Source: Telmatactis stephensoni (lineage: Eukaryota; Cnidaria; Anthozoa; Actiniaria; Isophelliidae). From it: DNA of 64,000 nt. The notes under the pieces were generated by a model. That model was given only the letters and a program-made list of their open reading frames with translations. It was not told the DNA's origin and ran no database searches. The stretch covers positions 62,001 to 126,000 of the forward strand of contig JALIZF010001838.1 of the NCBI GenBank assembly GCA_029948255.1. Reading direction: 5' to 3'. Of the stretch, positions 1 through 12,202 are shown piece after piece; position 1 is the first letter of the stretch, and every line of letters begins with the position of its first letter. The translations under genes and the position numbers were made by a program.

Positions 1-64
1 CTTCTCTTTATCATTTCTAAAATACGCACGGTAGATGTACATTTTTATTGTTTTACTTCGACAG

Positions 65-312
65 TTAACACCACAACGGAACCTCCTGCCACTACGGCAA
101 AAACAACCGAAAGAACAACAACCGAAAAAACGACAACCGAAATAACAACAACCAAAAAAACGACAACCGAAAAAGCGGCAACCGAAAAAACGACAAGCAA
201 ACCGCCCGAGAAAACAACCAGTACAAAAAGTCCTACAGAGAAAAAGCCAACAAGTAAAAGTCCTCCCGACAAAGAACCTACTGATCGTCCTAAAACCGCT
301 ACAGACCAGAAG
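65..312 (+). other. Thr/Lys/Glu-rich stalk exon of the adhesion GPCR
   Basis: This exon follows the acceptor at 63-64 and ends at donor GTTAGG (313). Its in-frame translation is a degenerate tandem of TTTEKT-like units followed by a Pro/Ser/Lys stretch (KSPTEKKPTSK). Such stalks are usually O-glycosylated spacers between adhesion domains and the GAIN domain. The nucleotide repeat (ACAACCGAAAAAACG-like) suggests expansion by replication slippage. Confidence 0.75.
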
Positions 313-3300
313 GTTAGGTTTTGAGCTTGTTTTCACGTTGTTCTGCGTTTAGTTCTGCGATGCATACAGCTAGTTTTAGGCTAGTTTTCGTTTAAAAGAC
401 AAAACAAGACATTCATCTTGAATTAAATTTGCAGTAACATTCAATAAAATATTGAAAAGAGATGCAATTTGCTTCAAAATTATCGCACGAAATTAATCAC
501 ATATTCGAGCAGATACTATTTCTCTATTGCTTGAAGGACAAAATGGCCTCTAATCGCTGCAGGATGAAATCTCCAAATCCTAAAAACTATAAAACGAGCG
601 CGCGCGCACGTCAAGACTTAATAATGGCGGAAGAAAAGGCTTAATGGCGGGAAAAAAGGCGGAAGTAACTATTTGACTGGTTTGCGTGGTATTTTCTTAG
701 GTTGATGACTATATGAAGAAAATGGAAAAAGTAAAAGTTGAAGACCGCAATTCTATAAAGGTATATAATATGAGCTGATTATTACTGCATATATACTAGA
801 ATAATAAGCGTGATAATGAATAGGTACTGAAATAAAAATAGTAAAACGGCAACCACATCAAAAATAAAACCCAACGCTGTCTCTTTCGACAGGCCGCTAT
901 GAATATGACTTCAGCATTGATGAGCAGTTTAAAAAAGGACAAGAAAGCCAAAGGCAACGTCATGAAAGCAACAAAGATGATGGAAGATTTCTGCATGAAA
1001 TTCGCCAAAATGCACTTGAAACCAAACGAATCCGAAATTGAAAAGGGCGACAGCTTCCGTATGTATCATTTTACATATTGAAGATGGTTTTGAGTTGTCT
1101 GTCCTCGCATTGACACACTCTTGACGCCATAAAATGTTCAAAATTCAAGTGATTCCACTTGAGTGTTGAACATTTTATGGCGACAAGAGTGTGTCAATTA
1201 GAGCACAGACAACTCAAAACCATCTTCAATTCGTTTTTACCCTCTGCAAATAAAGCAATCTATCATTATAATTATTATTGTGTATCAACAGAATCATTGT
1301 CATAATTAGATAAAGCATAATCATTTTTATCATCATCATAATTATTACAATCAATTTTATCAAAATTCAAATCGTTTTCTTTCAAGTTATTGAGATGCGA
1401 AGGGTGGTCAGCAAGCAAAGGTTAAGCTTTCCACCAAAAAGCGAACAAACGACGGTAGGACGTACATCGATTGAGCTTCCTCCTTCTTTGTTTGATCAAG
1501 GTAAACAAAACCCTCACTCAATATAATAGCCTTCTTGTAATTGTCACAACCGTTTACCCTGATGAAGAGCAAGTTGCTCGAAAGCTTGGATAATAAAAAT
1601 GCAAGGCTGATGAAGCAAAATCTTGATTAATGAGCCTTCATTATATCACTAAATACTAAGCTAAAAAATGTCTCTTGTACAGTCGCTAAACGACCACCCC
1701 AATCTCACCCCCCCCCCCCCCCCCCTTCTGAAATATTCCACCATGCACCGTTAAGACACTAGAGAGCTTACGATTCACGTACATGGAAAACGGCTGCCGG
1801 CAAAAAAGATCACGCGGCCTGCATTTTTCGCGTCTGGCGACGCGCGTTCAACACTTAAACTTGAACATGACTTGTCGCGTTTGGAGAAAAGGCGAAATTT
1901 CTCAGCTTTGTGTTGAAACGGTCACGTGATCCTTTTTGCTGGACTTGGTCTTCATGTTTGGATATATTATCTTACTTTTACGTCGCCAACGGTAAATTTT
2001 ATGCATGTGCTTCTTGTTTGAGCATACAGCCTTTGCATAAAGCTACTAATAATATACACTCTTCGCCTCGATCTGGCTCAGTAAATTAAAAGAATCAGCT
2101 AACCATGCCATTGCTTAGCTGCGCCAAAGTGAGATGAGAGGTGTATATGTATCTCCATATGGCATGAGCAGTATTATGCAAAGGGTCAATAGTTGAGCAA
2201 TCTACAAGAGAACCTTTTAAAAAACGTTTGCAATCAGGGCTTGCAGTAATTTTGCTACTACAAGCAGGGTCGTTAACCAGGGGTTTTGCTGAGTGGGTGT
2301 ACATGAAATGGAAATGGAACTATGTCAAAGCTTGCTTTGTCTAATTGCCTTACCTTTCCCCAACATTTTCTGCTCAGTTGGGGGAGGGAGGGGGGTTCCC
2401 ATTTTCCTACTCAGTTAGGGGGGGGGGTGCTGCTGCTCAGTGAGAGCTAGTGTGATTATAGATAAGCAGACCTTTGGCTTCTACAGGAGGTGCACATGCA
2501 CTTAGTGCACTCCCTAGTTACGTCCCTGACGAGGAGGAGTTTGCAAAAATACATTTTCCAGCAATGCGCGTAACTCAGAATTAAGAATTGCTTTCTGACT
2601 CTGTTCCGAAGAGCCAACACTGCCCTCGTTCTGTTATGATTTCAGGATGTCTTTAATTCTAAACTTTGAATTATTTACTAGATCGCATTGTAGTGAGTAG
2701 TCTTTACGAGGACGTTACAGACTATATCCCATCAGTGAGGTCAGTATTGAATTTATCCCACTTCATGCTACCCTGGGATCAAGTGGATTCCCCCCGAACA
2801 ACTGATGGCGAGCACGAAGCGCCCAGTATTTCGGAGGAAAATTCCCCTGACACCCAGGGGTGACTTAATACGGCCAATCAATGGTTCGTTGGTTGGTGTA
2901 GCTGGTTTTTCAACATCCTCAAAATTGGAGGGTTGTTTGGTCATTTGACGTCCTATTTCAGTGCCTCTCTTAGTACGTCGTACGTAATGTGAACACGAAT
3001 GTACGCACGATATTGAACGTGAACGTGTTATGACCGTGCTTCGTGAAAAACTGAATGGAGGGTGTTGCGTGTGGAGACCGTGACTAAACGTGCTCTTAAC
3101 TGAACTTTCTTATTTACAGTGATGATGAGAATAAGAAAGAAGAAATCGTCAGTCCTGTGATATCAAGCACTTTAGACCCCAAACCTGAAGGCGTCTTTGA
3201 AGAGAACATAACAATTATTCTTAAACACTTAAAGGTAAATATTCACTGATAGTGATCATAATACATAATCATAATTATAAAATGTTCTTTCATGGCCATT

Positions 3301-6300
3301 TTAGGGTAAAATTACTAGGGGAGTCCATCTCACGCTGTAGTGGTAATATGGGGTATGATTCAATCATCGAACTTTCCTCTGCCGTTTTCAAACTTAAAAG
3401 AAATTCGTTTCGGACGTACAAGTCATCTGACGCGTATGATCTATTCGTCTTAGGTCACCGTCTCAGTGTGAATTGTCAGTTTCAGTGGGAATTTAAGACG
3501 TGTTTTTGTCGAGTTAACTCTGTCCTAGCTAGCTCCGGCCTGACGAATTCGAAAAAGACTACACAGAAAGTTCGTCTCAACAGACGATCAAATAGATGTA
3601 GAAATCAGGGCGACTTTTGCCTCTAAAAGTGCGTCCGTCCCATTTTCACCATTCATAATACTTATGTTGTTTGCCTTGTAGAAATCGTCTAAATTCAAAC
3701 CAAGCTGTGTGTTTTGGAACACTTCTGTCAAGTAAGGGTTTTTGACTTTTATTAAAGTACATTGGGACTGATGGACAGAGAGCGCCCATCCATAATTTGA
3801 GGGAGAGTGTTGAGGTTGGCCGAGGGTAAAAGGACGCCCTATATTAGATCATTTTCAGACAAATGACTGGCCCCATCTTCAGTATTATCTTTTACCTTTA
3901 AACAATAATCAGACTCAAATTTTGACTCGGATTTGAATTCAATTGTTTTAGAAATGAGATGAATGGTACCTGGTCTAGTACTGGATGTACTGTAAAAGAT
4001 TCTAATGAAAACGAGACCGTCTGCTCTTGTAACCATCTGACAAGTTTTGCTTTGTTGTTACAATTAGATGAGAACCCATTGGTGAGTACATTATATAAAT
4101 GCCGCCTTGAATGCCTTCGAAAAATGTCAATAGATGCCTGTAGCCAACAGAACCGATTTCTGGAAGCCATTAGTGCTAATACAGGATTAAAATGAATGGT
4201 TTTCGTAAGAGTTAATCCTTGGATTAGTGCTCATCGGGCATTCAGGGACTCAGACCAAATAACGTTTACCTTAGCACAATGGCTACAAAATGTGATGATA
4301 ACTCACGAGGTCAGTTGGGCAGAACGAGAATGTGAGCGTAAGGCAGTCAAGTGAGCTGGAGGGGGGGAGGGGGGGGGAGGGTATAGATTTCCCGAGGCAA
4401 AGCCGGCCCTCCTTTGGTTGTCTCTATGCTTGTTAAGCGTCTGTATACGGCAGTAGGAAATCCATGGCGTCTCGGGTTTACATGCTCCACGGAACGTTTT
4501 CGGCTTAGAAAATATAACCATTAAAAACTAATAGATCGACTGGTTCTTGTAATTAGTAGGTTTGCTAGCTCAAGGCTAATATTCATATTCTTCAGATGAT
4601 TTTGTCTCCCATCCATCACTAATTGCGCATGGAAAACCAAATAGTAAGAAATCTGTGCTTATGAATCCTACAAGAAAGCTCCCTGTATTTTACTATTAGT
4701 AAAATTACTATTGTGTTAAAATTAAATTACGTTTTACTTTACAGACTGATGAAAAGCACAAGATAGCGTTAAGTTACATCACCTACATTGGCTGTGCTTT
4801 CTCGCTTCTCGGTGAAATCCTCACTGTACTTGCTTATGTAATACTTATGTAAGTCAAACCGTTCCAACATTCAACAAAAATTTGCTAAGATTTACAACTT
4901 TTCCTTTGGCCTCCAAAGCAGGTGTTCTTTTGGGGGTTTGAAGATTTGGGATTCCTTGGCCGAGCAAAAGCAAGCCTGTTTTTGTCCACGCGTGGACTAA
5001 TTTTTGCGCGAAATTAACGTTACAGGAGTAGAGCAATTTTTGTTTACTGAGAACCGTGAAAACGGCACGGTCACCGCACGGCACGGTTACGGCAAAAATT
5101 TCGAATGCTTTTATAGACATCACGGCAGACACGGTCACAGCACGGCGCGGTCCGTTGCACACTCATACGAAAATTGCTCTAAAAGTCTGTTCGACTGTTC
5201 ACGCAACGTTGCGCTCAACATGCTGTTACAGAGGTTGGCATATTGAGCACAACTTTGTAAAAAGGTGTCATGTCTCTGATCCTTCATTACTGAATAAAAA
5301 TAGTACCATCATTTACCAATGATGTGAATTCCGTGTTTATGGGTCACAGATGATTTACTGGCTAGCACGCGTCATGTGTTCCATCGCTGTGGCCTTGACA
5401 TCCTAATTTTGACTTCAGTTGAGCGCGTGAGCCAAGTATATTCCATTTACACGAGTTTACCATTTGGCCTACTTTCAACTGTAATATTACTTTATTAAAA
5501 GAGATTATATATTCCATTTAGACTTATATATCTTTTTTTTTGTAATTTTCTCATAGGAATATGAAACAAGAACAGTGTCAAATTAGAGTAAATTTGGCAA
5601 TATCCCTCGCCATTGCGCAAATCTTCTTCATATCAGGAATTACAGCGACATCCATCTTGGGAGTTTGTACATTTGTTGCTGTGATGCTTCACTTTTTCTA
5701 CCTGGTCGCGTTTGGTTGGATGATGTTAGAAGGGGTGTACTTGTATTTAATGGTCATCAAAGTGTTTAATACTGTGATCAAGATGAGGCTTTACTATGTA
5801 TTTGCCTGGGGTATGTTACCTTGAAGTTACGATATCGGCTAGATTTGAAAATGTATCTTTTTTGCTACGGTTAGTCCTCTCGTTCATACTAAAACGGAGT
5901 GCACAGCGAAAACGGTGAAGATGATAAGATGCGTTTTCAAAACTATGCGGATTACTGCATGTACTGCACATTACGGTGATTATAACATCGCCATCAATCG
6001 TCGTGATTAAGGTTGGTGCCTACTAATGGGAAGGTAATTTTTTTGGCCAAAAACCACATGGGTATCAAAGAACCCATCATAGGGAGCTAGAATCCAAGGA
6101 AAAAATTGGGGGTCACCGTGCATATTAATGAGTTACACGCCATCAAATGTTGCAAAATCTGCCTATTCTAGAGGCCCAAAGAAAAAATCATAAATACCCC
6201 ATATTTTGAAAAAATGTCAAAAGTTTTTTACTAAAACGTTTACAACACAATTCTCTTACTTGTCAATGCCATACGAAATATGAAAAACCAGAATAACAAT

Positions 6301-8668
6301 TTTTTTCAATGACTTTTTACTAGTTTTAGACCTGTTTTGGTTCATGACCGCCAAATGAAAAGTCCAATTTTTGCAATCAAGTTTCAATTTTAAATTTATA
6401 AAAGTATTTTAAAATAGTAGGTTAATCTCCACTTTACAATTTACAGAAATAAAAAATAGGGGTATCCGTGCGATTTAGAAAGTTATTTGTAAGTGCTGCA
6501 GGAGCGGCTGATGCAAAACATTAGATAGTCAGAACAGGAGCCATAAAATTCGATGCCGTAAAGCAAACTAAATTAAAGAGCGACAGAAACGAAAGTAAAT
6601 CTCGGAAGGGCGACACAATATAAACACAGAATACCTCGTTTCCTCCTTTTTATTATCGTTTCTTTCATCCCTTGTAATTACATGCCTCGTCCGCAGCCAT
6701 CTCCTCGCCATTGGGCTTCCTGCGGTGGTACAACGTCGGGAACTCGGAAAGGAAGCTTTCGTCCCTAGCCTGATCTTTCCATCGCATCTCCAGAATCCCC
6801 AGTTCTCCCTCTGCCTCTCTACTCACAGGAAACCCACTAAAGGAGTGTTATTGACTTGATTGAGATCAAATAACTAGCCTTTGGTTACTTGTTAAACAAA
6901 TACTGTAGTGAAATCGAACTTCTCGATCTATGATATTGTATTGCCAAACAGGTTTTCCAGTGATTGTGGTCGGCGTATCTCTTATTATCGCATCGACACT
7001 CGAAGATGGTATCAGTAGCTACACCAACCAAAAATTGTAAGTACACAGGAACCCCGTCCTACGTTATCTGGAAAGATGACGTCACTCACATGAGTCTTTT
7101 CATCTCTCTAGTTGCTGGGTTTCGTTTTCGAATGGTTTGGTCTGGAGTTTTGTGGGTCCGATTCTTTTAGTATTATTGGTGAGTTTACCCTAAAAATACA
7201 TTTTAATTGTCAAGTTATCTTCAATATTCAGCGTTTATTAGACTGCGAATCGAACAGTCCCTCCTTTTCCATACAGAATCAATAAAAGCGAGCATCGCAC
7301 CAAGAATACCTGGACGGGCGAAGAATCCCCATTCTTCGCTCGTCCAGGTATACCATTCTCCAGGTATTCTTTGGCGCTTGCTTTTACTGATTCTGGATCG
7401 AGGGAAAAGGAGGGACTGCTCGCAGCCATCTAGCGTTTATCGTTTATAGTCTTCCAGCAAAACTTCGAATTTCAGAATTTTTATCTTGAATATTTTTCAT
7501 TGCAGGTAAACTTTATCATCTTAGTTCGTGTAGTTCGTGAAATGACAAGACTTAATCGTGCAAAGTCTGATGGTGAAGCTAGTGACAACATCAAGTAAGT
7601 TTTCTATGACAGACACATACGCAAATGGACAGACATGATTGATTAATCATTACTAACTGGCTACCGGCACGGCAGGCTTGCTGGCTGGCTGGCTGGCTGA
7701 CTGACGGACGGACAGATGAATGGAAGGACGGACGGACGGACCGACATGCCCATTGACTGACTGACTGACAGTACTGACAATAGTGGATGTCTGTCTGTCT
7801 GTCTGACTGACTGACTCATTGACTGAGTGAGTGACTGACTGACTCATTGACTGACTGACTGACTGACTGACTGACTGACTGACTGACTGACTGACTGATT
7901 GACTGACTGACTGACTGACTGACTGATTGACTGACGCTTTGACTGACTGACTGACTGACGCTTTGACTGACTGAATTACTGATAATTGCGTACTTATCTG
8001 ACTGACTATCTTACACGAATGACTGGTTGATTATACAAACATGCACATTTTTAAAACTTGACGTTTTTGGTCATTTGGGGTTCTTCAAAACTTACGTTGC
8101 AATCTTTGCTGCAGTTGCAATATTTGGTGATGTGGCTGCAATCTTTGGCGTTGTAATTGTAGCGTTATTTCTATTTCAGGCGAGGAGTGAAAGCATGTGT
8201 TGTGTTGTTTCCATTACTGGGCCTGACGTGGTTGTTTGGGTTGTTAGCCGTCACTCAAGCAGGACTTGTCTTCCAGTACATTTTTACCATACTAAATGCC
8301 TTCCAGGTAAAACAATTTTAACAAAATGTATACTAATTTATGAACCTATTAGCTCAGATAGCTAATGTTATATTAAAAGTAACCTGACTAATTTCGTATG
8401 TACAGCTGTTTCCATGCATGTTTGCCAAGAAATATTCTTTGTAAATGTGGGTTTTGATGTGTAAAATATCGCTTGCAAGTGGTCAATCTGTCCTGGTGAC
8501 CCACGTCTAACAGAAATTTATAAAATTTATGTCAGCTACCTTTATTTTCAGGGCTTTTTCATCTTTGTCCTTCACTGTTTACGAAGTGGAGAACTTCAGG
8601 GTTCATTTAAACGAAAATTACAGCGATGGGAGCTCACACGATCGTCAAACTTTACCAAATCCAGCTGA
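65..8668 (+). CDS. Adhesion G-protein-coupled receptor, 3' part (GAIN-GPS-7TM)
   Basis: Fourteen exons keep phase: 65-312, 893-1058, 1387-1500, 2682-2739, 3120-3234, 3682-3731, 3952-4081, 4745-4848, 5557-5810, 6952-7036, 7112-7178, 7506-7594, 8180-8306, 8552-8668 (573 aa visible; 5' end missing). Exon 65-312 encodes a Thr/Lys/Glu stalk. Exons 893-4081 form a GAIN domain ending in the GPS motif CSCNHLTSFALLLQ, with autoproteolysis expected between L and T. Helix 1 lies in 4745-4848, helices 2-4 in 5557-7036, helix 5 in 7112-7594, helices 6-7 in 8180-8668. Family hallmarks are visible: MLEGVYLYLMVIKVF in helix 3, GLTWLFGLLAV in helix 6, ILNAFQGFFIF in helix 7. The cytoplasmic tail is short and ends at TGA 8666-8668. 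By family it is a plasma-membrane receptor coupling adhesion to G-protein signalling; the ligand cannot be judged without the 5' exons. Confidence 0.93.
1080..1230. mobile_element. Foldback MITE-like element in GPCR intron
   Basis: Two arms of about 60 bp (ATTGAAGATGGTTTTGAGTT at the left end and its reverse complement at the right end) are almost perfect inverses around a short loop. No coding capacity. It begins 21 bp after the donor at 1059. A non-autonomous DNA transposon is the likeliest reading. Confidence 0.75.
1545..1605 (+). ncRNA. Hammerhead-ribozyme-like core (Penelope-like remnant?)
   Basis: CTGATGA (1559-1565) is followed by a stem GAGC/GCTC with loop AAGTT and then GAAA (1580-1583): the spacing and order of a hammerhead catalytic core with stem II. 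Stem III can form only imperfectly (GCTTG against CAAGG downstream), and I see no clear stem I partner, so it may be inactive. Penelope-like retroelements are known to carry such motifs in their terminal repeats. A related motif occurs at 51497-51518. Confidence 0.45.
1709..1725. repeat. Poly-C homopolymer
   Basis: An uninterrupted C run in a GPCR intron. Similar tracts occur at about 35107-35130 and 44322-44348. Length in such tracts is assembly-sensitive. Confidence 0.8.
5029..5181. mobile_element. MITE, family T1 (TAGAG...TTCGTATGAGTG), copy 1
   Basis: Diverged copy. It is bounded by TAGAGCAATTTT and its inverse AAATTGCTCTA. It shares an internal GGCACGGTCACCG-like, inverted-repeat rich body and the TTCGAATGCTTTTATAGAC centre with copies at 9276, 14295, 27984 and 48463. 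It sits in the GPCR intron between helices 1 and 2. Confidence 0.8.
6005..6540. repeat. Dispersed repeat carrying a GGGGTCACCG motif
   Basis: The block around 6069-6200 (GAACCCATCATAGGGAGCTA, then TTGGGGGTCACCGTGCAT, then CATCAAATGTTGCAAAA) is recognisably the same as 60371-60500, about 54 kb away. The phrase GGGGTCACCG also recurs twice in the element at 49909-50760. No coding capacity seen. Exact ends are unclear. Confidence 0.6.
7240..7428. mobile_element. Foldback MITE, family T2 (GCAGTCCCTCC), copy 1
   Basis: Long inverted arms contain CAGTCCCTCCTTTTCC, AATCAATAAAAGCGAGC and ACCTGGACGGGCGAAGAAT, with their reverse complements. The same arms are seen at 57632-57788. It lies in the 328-bp intron between GPCR exons 7112-7178 and 7506-7594 and makes up more than half of it. 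Confidence 0.82.
7675..7980. repeat. GACT microsatellite with GACG variants
   Basis: A tetranucleotide (ctga)n tract with interruptions, purest at 7845-7910, inside the intron before the helix 6-7 exon. Translations of it are spurious. Confidence 0.9.
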
Positions 8669-9660
8669 AGCACTCCATGTCGGCGTCCGATAAAAATCCT
8701 CTGAGACACCAGTTTACTAGTACGGACAGCCTACAAGACTCTTTATCAAGAAACAATCGTGTGAATCCTGCGAATACTGACGATAGTAACTCAGTACGTA
8801 CGTGTGCCACGCCCATTGATGGTCCCCCGACGCATATGACCTCTTAACTTATAGTTCTGCTCCTGGTATTGCCGATGTTTCTGGTCTGGATGACATACTT
8901 GTACCTTTTATAACGAGGACTGACCAAGAGGCAGTATGACCTGAAACAAAATAGATATCATATCTATAGCTATGTATAGATAGACAGGCCGGCAGACTAG
9001 ACAGAAACAGGAACAAGAAACACTGCAGAAAACGGAAATAATAAATAAACAATCCGACGAAGGCTCACAGAAAGAGAGACACACACACACAAAGAACTCC
9101 ACGGCAAGGTATAATAATACCACCGTAGTAACAAGACGCTGGATCGTTGAACACTACTTGTACGCAAACGCAATGATGTATATAGTCGTAACAATCGTCA
9201 GAGCCTGTCCATCGTACTGGTCAGCGGGTTGCCCTAAAGGTCTAGACGATTTAGTTCTTTTACGCTAAATTAATTGGAGCAATTTTCGTATGAAGTGGGA
9301 AACTTACCGCGCTGTACCGTGATCGTATCAGTGCCGTAATATCTATGAAAAACATTCGAAAATTCCTGTCGTAACCGTACCGTGCAGTGACCGTGTCGTT
9401 TTCACAGTCATACGAAAGTTGGCTCTATCTCAGGTTCCTGGATGGGTATGATTAGTGATGATTGGTTGATTTGTCTGTCAACTCGCTGACCAAAACGACT
9501 AACATATTCTAAGGAAGACTTGTAATGAATGATTCTACAAACTGATTAGAAAACTTGTAAGGGAAATAGACATCTCAGTCTATTTGGTGTATTTATTATC
9601 ATTACTGTAACATTAGCAATTCAGTGAATATTAGCTGTAATAAACTTATAATAAAGCTGA
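8669..9660 (+). other. Probable 3' UTR and end of the GPCR transcript
   Basis: After the stop at 8666-8668 no coding exon follows. AATAAA signals at about 9639-9655 are the first convincing poly(A) signals in a transcript-like context; an earlier AATAAATAAAC at about 9040 is an alternative. A T1 MITE (9276-9426) lies between them. Inference only; transcript data would decide. Confidence 0.4.
9276..9426. mobile_element. MITE, family T1, copy 2
   Basis: Bounded by GAGCAATTTTCGTATGAAGT and inverse CATACGAAAGTTGGCTCTA. Internal CCGTAACCGTACCG and ACATTCGAAAATTC blocks match the other four copies in order and spacing. Confidence 0.85.
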
Positions 9661-9819
9661 GTCTGATGAAAGTGTGTAATAAGTATAAAGTAAGGAGTTG
9701 TACTTCAAGTAAAACTCACTTTAAGTATCTTGAAACATATATTCGAAATGCTATTCCCAAGATGCATTTCGTTATCTGACTGCGTACCGCCGTCAATTAA
9801 CCTTTGTCAAGCCTTTGAA

Positions 9820-10905
9820 AATCAACCAAACCATCAACCCACCCACCAAACCATCAATCCATTTACCAACCAACCAACCATTCCATCATCTAACAAACCC
9901 AGCAACCAACCACCCACCACCTACCCACCTACCAACCAATTCGTCATCAACCAACAAATCCATCAACCCACACACCCACCAACTTACCAGCCACGAGTAA
10001 CATCCCATCAATCAAACCAAGCATCAACCTACTTACCTACCAACCAACCCATCATCCAACAAACCAACCATCTATTACCCACCCACCTACCAACCAACTC
10101 GTCATCAACCAACAAACCCATCAACCCACACACCCACCAACCTACCAGCCATGAGTACCATCCCATCAACCAAACCAAGTGTCAACCTACCTACCAATGC
10201 AACCAACCCATCATCCAACAAACCAACCATCCATTACCCACCAACCTACCAACCAACCATCCCATCATCAACCAACAAACCCATCAACTCACATACCCAC
10301 CAACCTATCAACCAACCATCTCATCAACCCACAAACTAACCATCCATCACCCACCAACCAATCATCTCATCATTAACCAACAAACTCATTAACCAATCGA
10401 CCACCCACCAACCAATCGATCCCAATTGGTACCTTCACATCAGCCAATAAACCAACCAACCATCCATCCCAACCAACAAACCCATTGACCAACCACCCAT
10501 GCATCACCCACCCACCTACCAACCAATCTACAATCACATCATCAACCAACCCATCAATCAACTTACCAACCAACCAGTACCTTCCCATCAGCCAACAAAC
10601 CAACCAACCAGCCAACCACTTCAACCATCCCACCATCAACCAACAAACCATGCATTAACCAACCACCCATGCATCACCCACCCACCTACCTACCAATCTA
10701 CGATCCCATCATCAACCGACAAACCCATTAGCCCACACAACCAACAAGTACCATTCCATCAACTAACAAACCAACCATCCATCACCCACCACCCACTTAA
10801 CCAACCATCCCATCATCAACCAACAAACCCATCAACCCACCCACCCACCTACCAACTAACCCATGAATCAACCCATCCACCCACCAACTGACCAACAAAC
10901 CTTCA
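9820..10905. repeat. CCAACCATC degenerate satellite
   Basis: About 1.1 kb of 4-bp-based units (CCAA, CATC, CCAC, CCTA) organised in longer imperfect periods such as ACCCACCCACCTACCAACCA. It is open in several frames, giving Asn/Gln/Pro/Thr-rich pseudo-proteins. No start context, splice sites or non-repeat sequence supports a gene. Confidence 0.9.
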
Positions 10906-12030
10906 TATAAACAACCCCTAAGTGTCCTGTACAACGAAAGGTCAGACCCTAGTTGAATGACGGGTGGGTAGCGCTATCCGCTGGATGAATTATTATCAAG
11001 TAGATATATTTATTAGTAGACGTCATCATTTTATCCATTGAATAATAATTTAGGTATCGATGATATGGTTGTGCGCAAAAAAAGCAAAAGCAAAAAGAAA
11101 ACAAAAGGGCCAAACAATTAAGCAAACAAACAAACAAAAAAAGAACTCATTTGATAAACAATGAAACTTTTCCTACAATTAGTTTCTGCAACGTTCGTTT
11201 TCTCAACGCTGCAAAGTAGCTTCACGCATAACTGTTGCAGAGGTAGAACTCGAATCTAATCTTGAAACTGACGCAGAAAAAAATGAAGTTTCAACGTGTG
11301 TCAGGAACTTTATCACATTTGGTAATTGGTTAGTGAGACACCAGTTGTTCAACTTGCGCTATATAACTTATAATAACAACTTTATCAAAGTCTCAAATCT
11401 TATAGCCGGGCATGCACTAGTACCCTACTAATTCGGGGAGACAACTTAGATTACAAGAAGAGGCAAGCAAGAGTACCTTTATGGTTGGATGGCAAAGACA
11501 AAAAAAAAAAAACAGGGCTACAACAGATCATGGCTAGCTATTTTATAAACTCTTTTGTGATGAGTATCCTGTCCCCACCCTCCCCGCCCGTAGGGATAGT
11601 TTTCCCGTCGTTAGTCCTTTGCTGTTTTGTGATTGGTCAGTTTTACACTTGATAGGTTTACTTAGTTTAGTCTCGGTGAGATCATCCTTTTTTCACCATA
11701 CTGTACGTTTTTGGTATTTTTTATTAAATATTCAAAACTTGGTTAGCTGCTGGTCGTTACATTGGGCCAGAACACTTTATTAACAGGGCCTGATAATATA
11801 TACACCCATTTCAAAAACGTTGACGGCTAAAGGAAGCCAGCCAGAGCTTCTCACTCGAAAGGATACTCTCGGTAAAAATTACCAAAACTATAAAAGACCC
11901 AAAGACGTTTATTTCTTGATGTTAGAAATCAAACCAAAGCCGAAAAATTTGGCCTTTCGTCCTACATTCTTATTTTGACATAGCCGTATATGTATATCAA
12001 GTTCTGTGTAATAAGAGAACATTTACAAAT
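10906..12030. other. Intergenic spacer without recognised genes
   Basis: I see no exon, RNA gene or clear element here. It contains short A-rich tracts (about 11083-11135 and 11495-11512). It separates the convergent 3' ends of the GPCR and PDIA6 genes. Confidence 0.6.
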
Positions 12031-12038
12031 AAACATGT

Positions 12039-12044
12039 TTTATT
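12039..12044 (-). terminator. Poly(A) signal of PDIA6
   Basis: TTTATT on the plus strand reads AATAAA on the minus strand, about 160 bp downstream of the PDIA6 stop codon. No competing signal lies nearer the stop. Confidence 0.65.
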
Positions 12045-12202
12045 GCAAGTTGAAACATTAACCAAACATGAAACGAGTATTACAGTGAATAAAGCAGTAT
12101 GCTGGAGAATTGAGAAATAAGAAAAGTGAACATTGGAATGTCTAAGGACATGAAAACAGAGTGAACTTTAATTTAATATCAAAACTGCTAAATCCTCGAT
12201 GT

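Noticed and set aside
45..272. Val/Ser/Phe-rich open frame on the minus strand
   Set aside because: It is the antisense of the repetitive Thr/Lys stalk exon of the GPCR, which has splice sites and fits the receptor phase.
1060..1081. Extension of exon 893-1058 to the in-frame stop at 1081
   Set aside because: The GTATGT donor at 1059 joins in phase to 1387-1500, restoring the GAIN domain; reading through gives a truncated receptor.
3252..3626. 124-codon open frame between GPCR exons
   Set aside because: It lies in the intron between exons 3120-3234 and 3682-3731, which join perfectly without it; no domain is recognisable.
9730..10891. Long Asn/Gln/Pro/Thr-rich open frames
   Set aside because: They are read through a 4-bp-based satellite; several frames are open at once and nothing non-repetitive is encoded.
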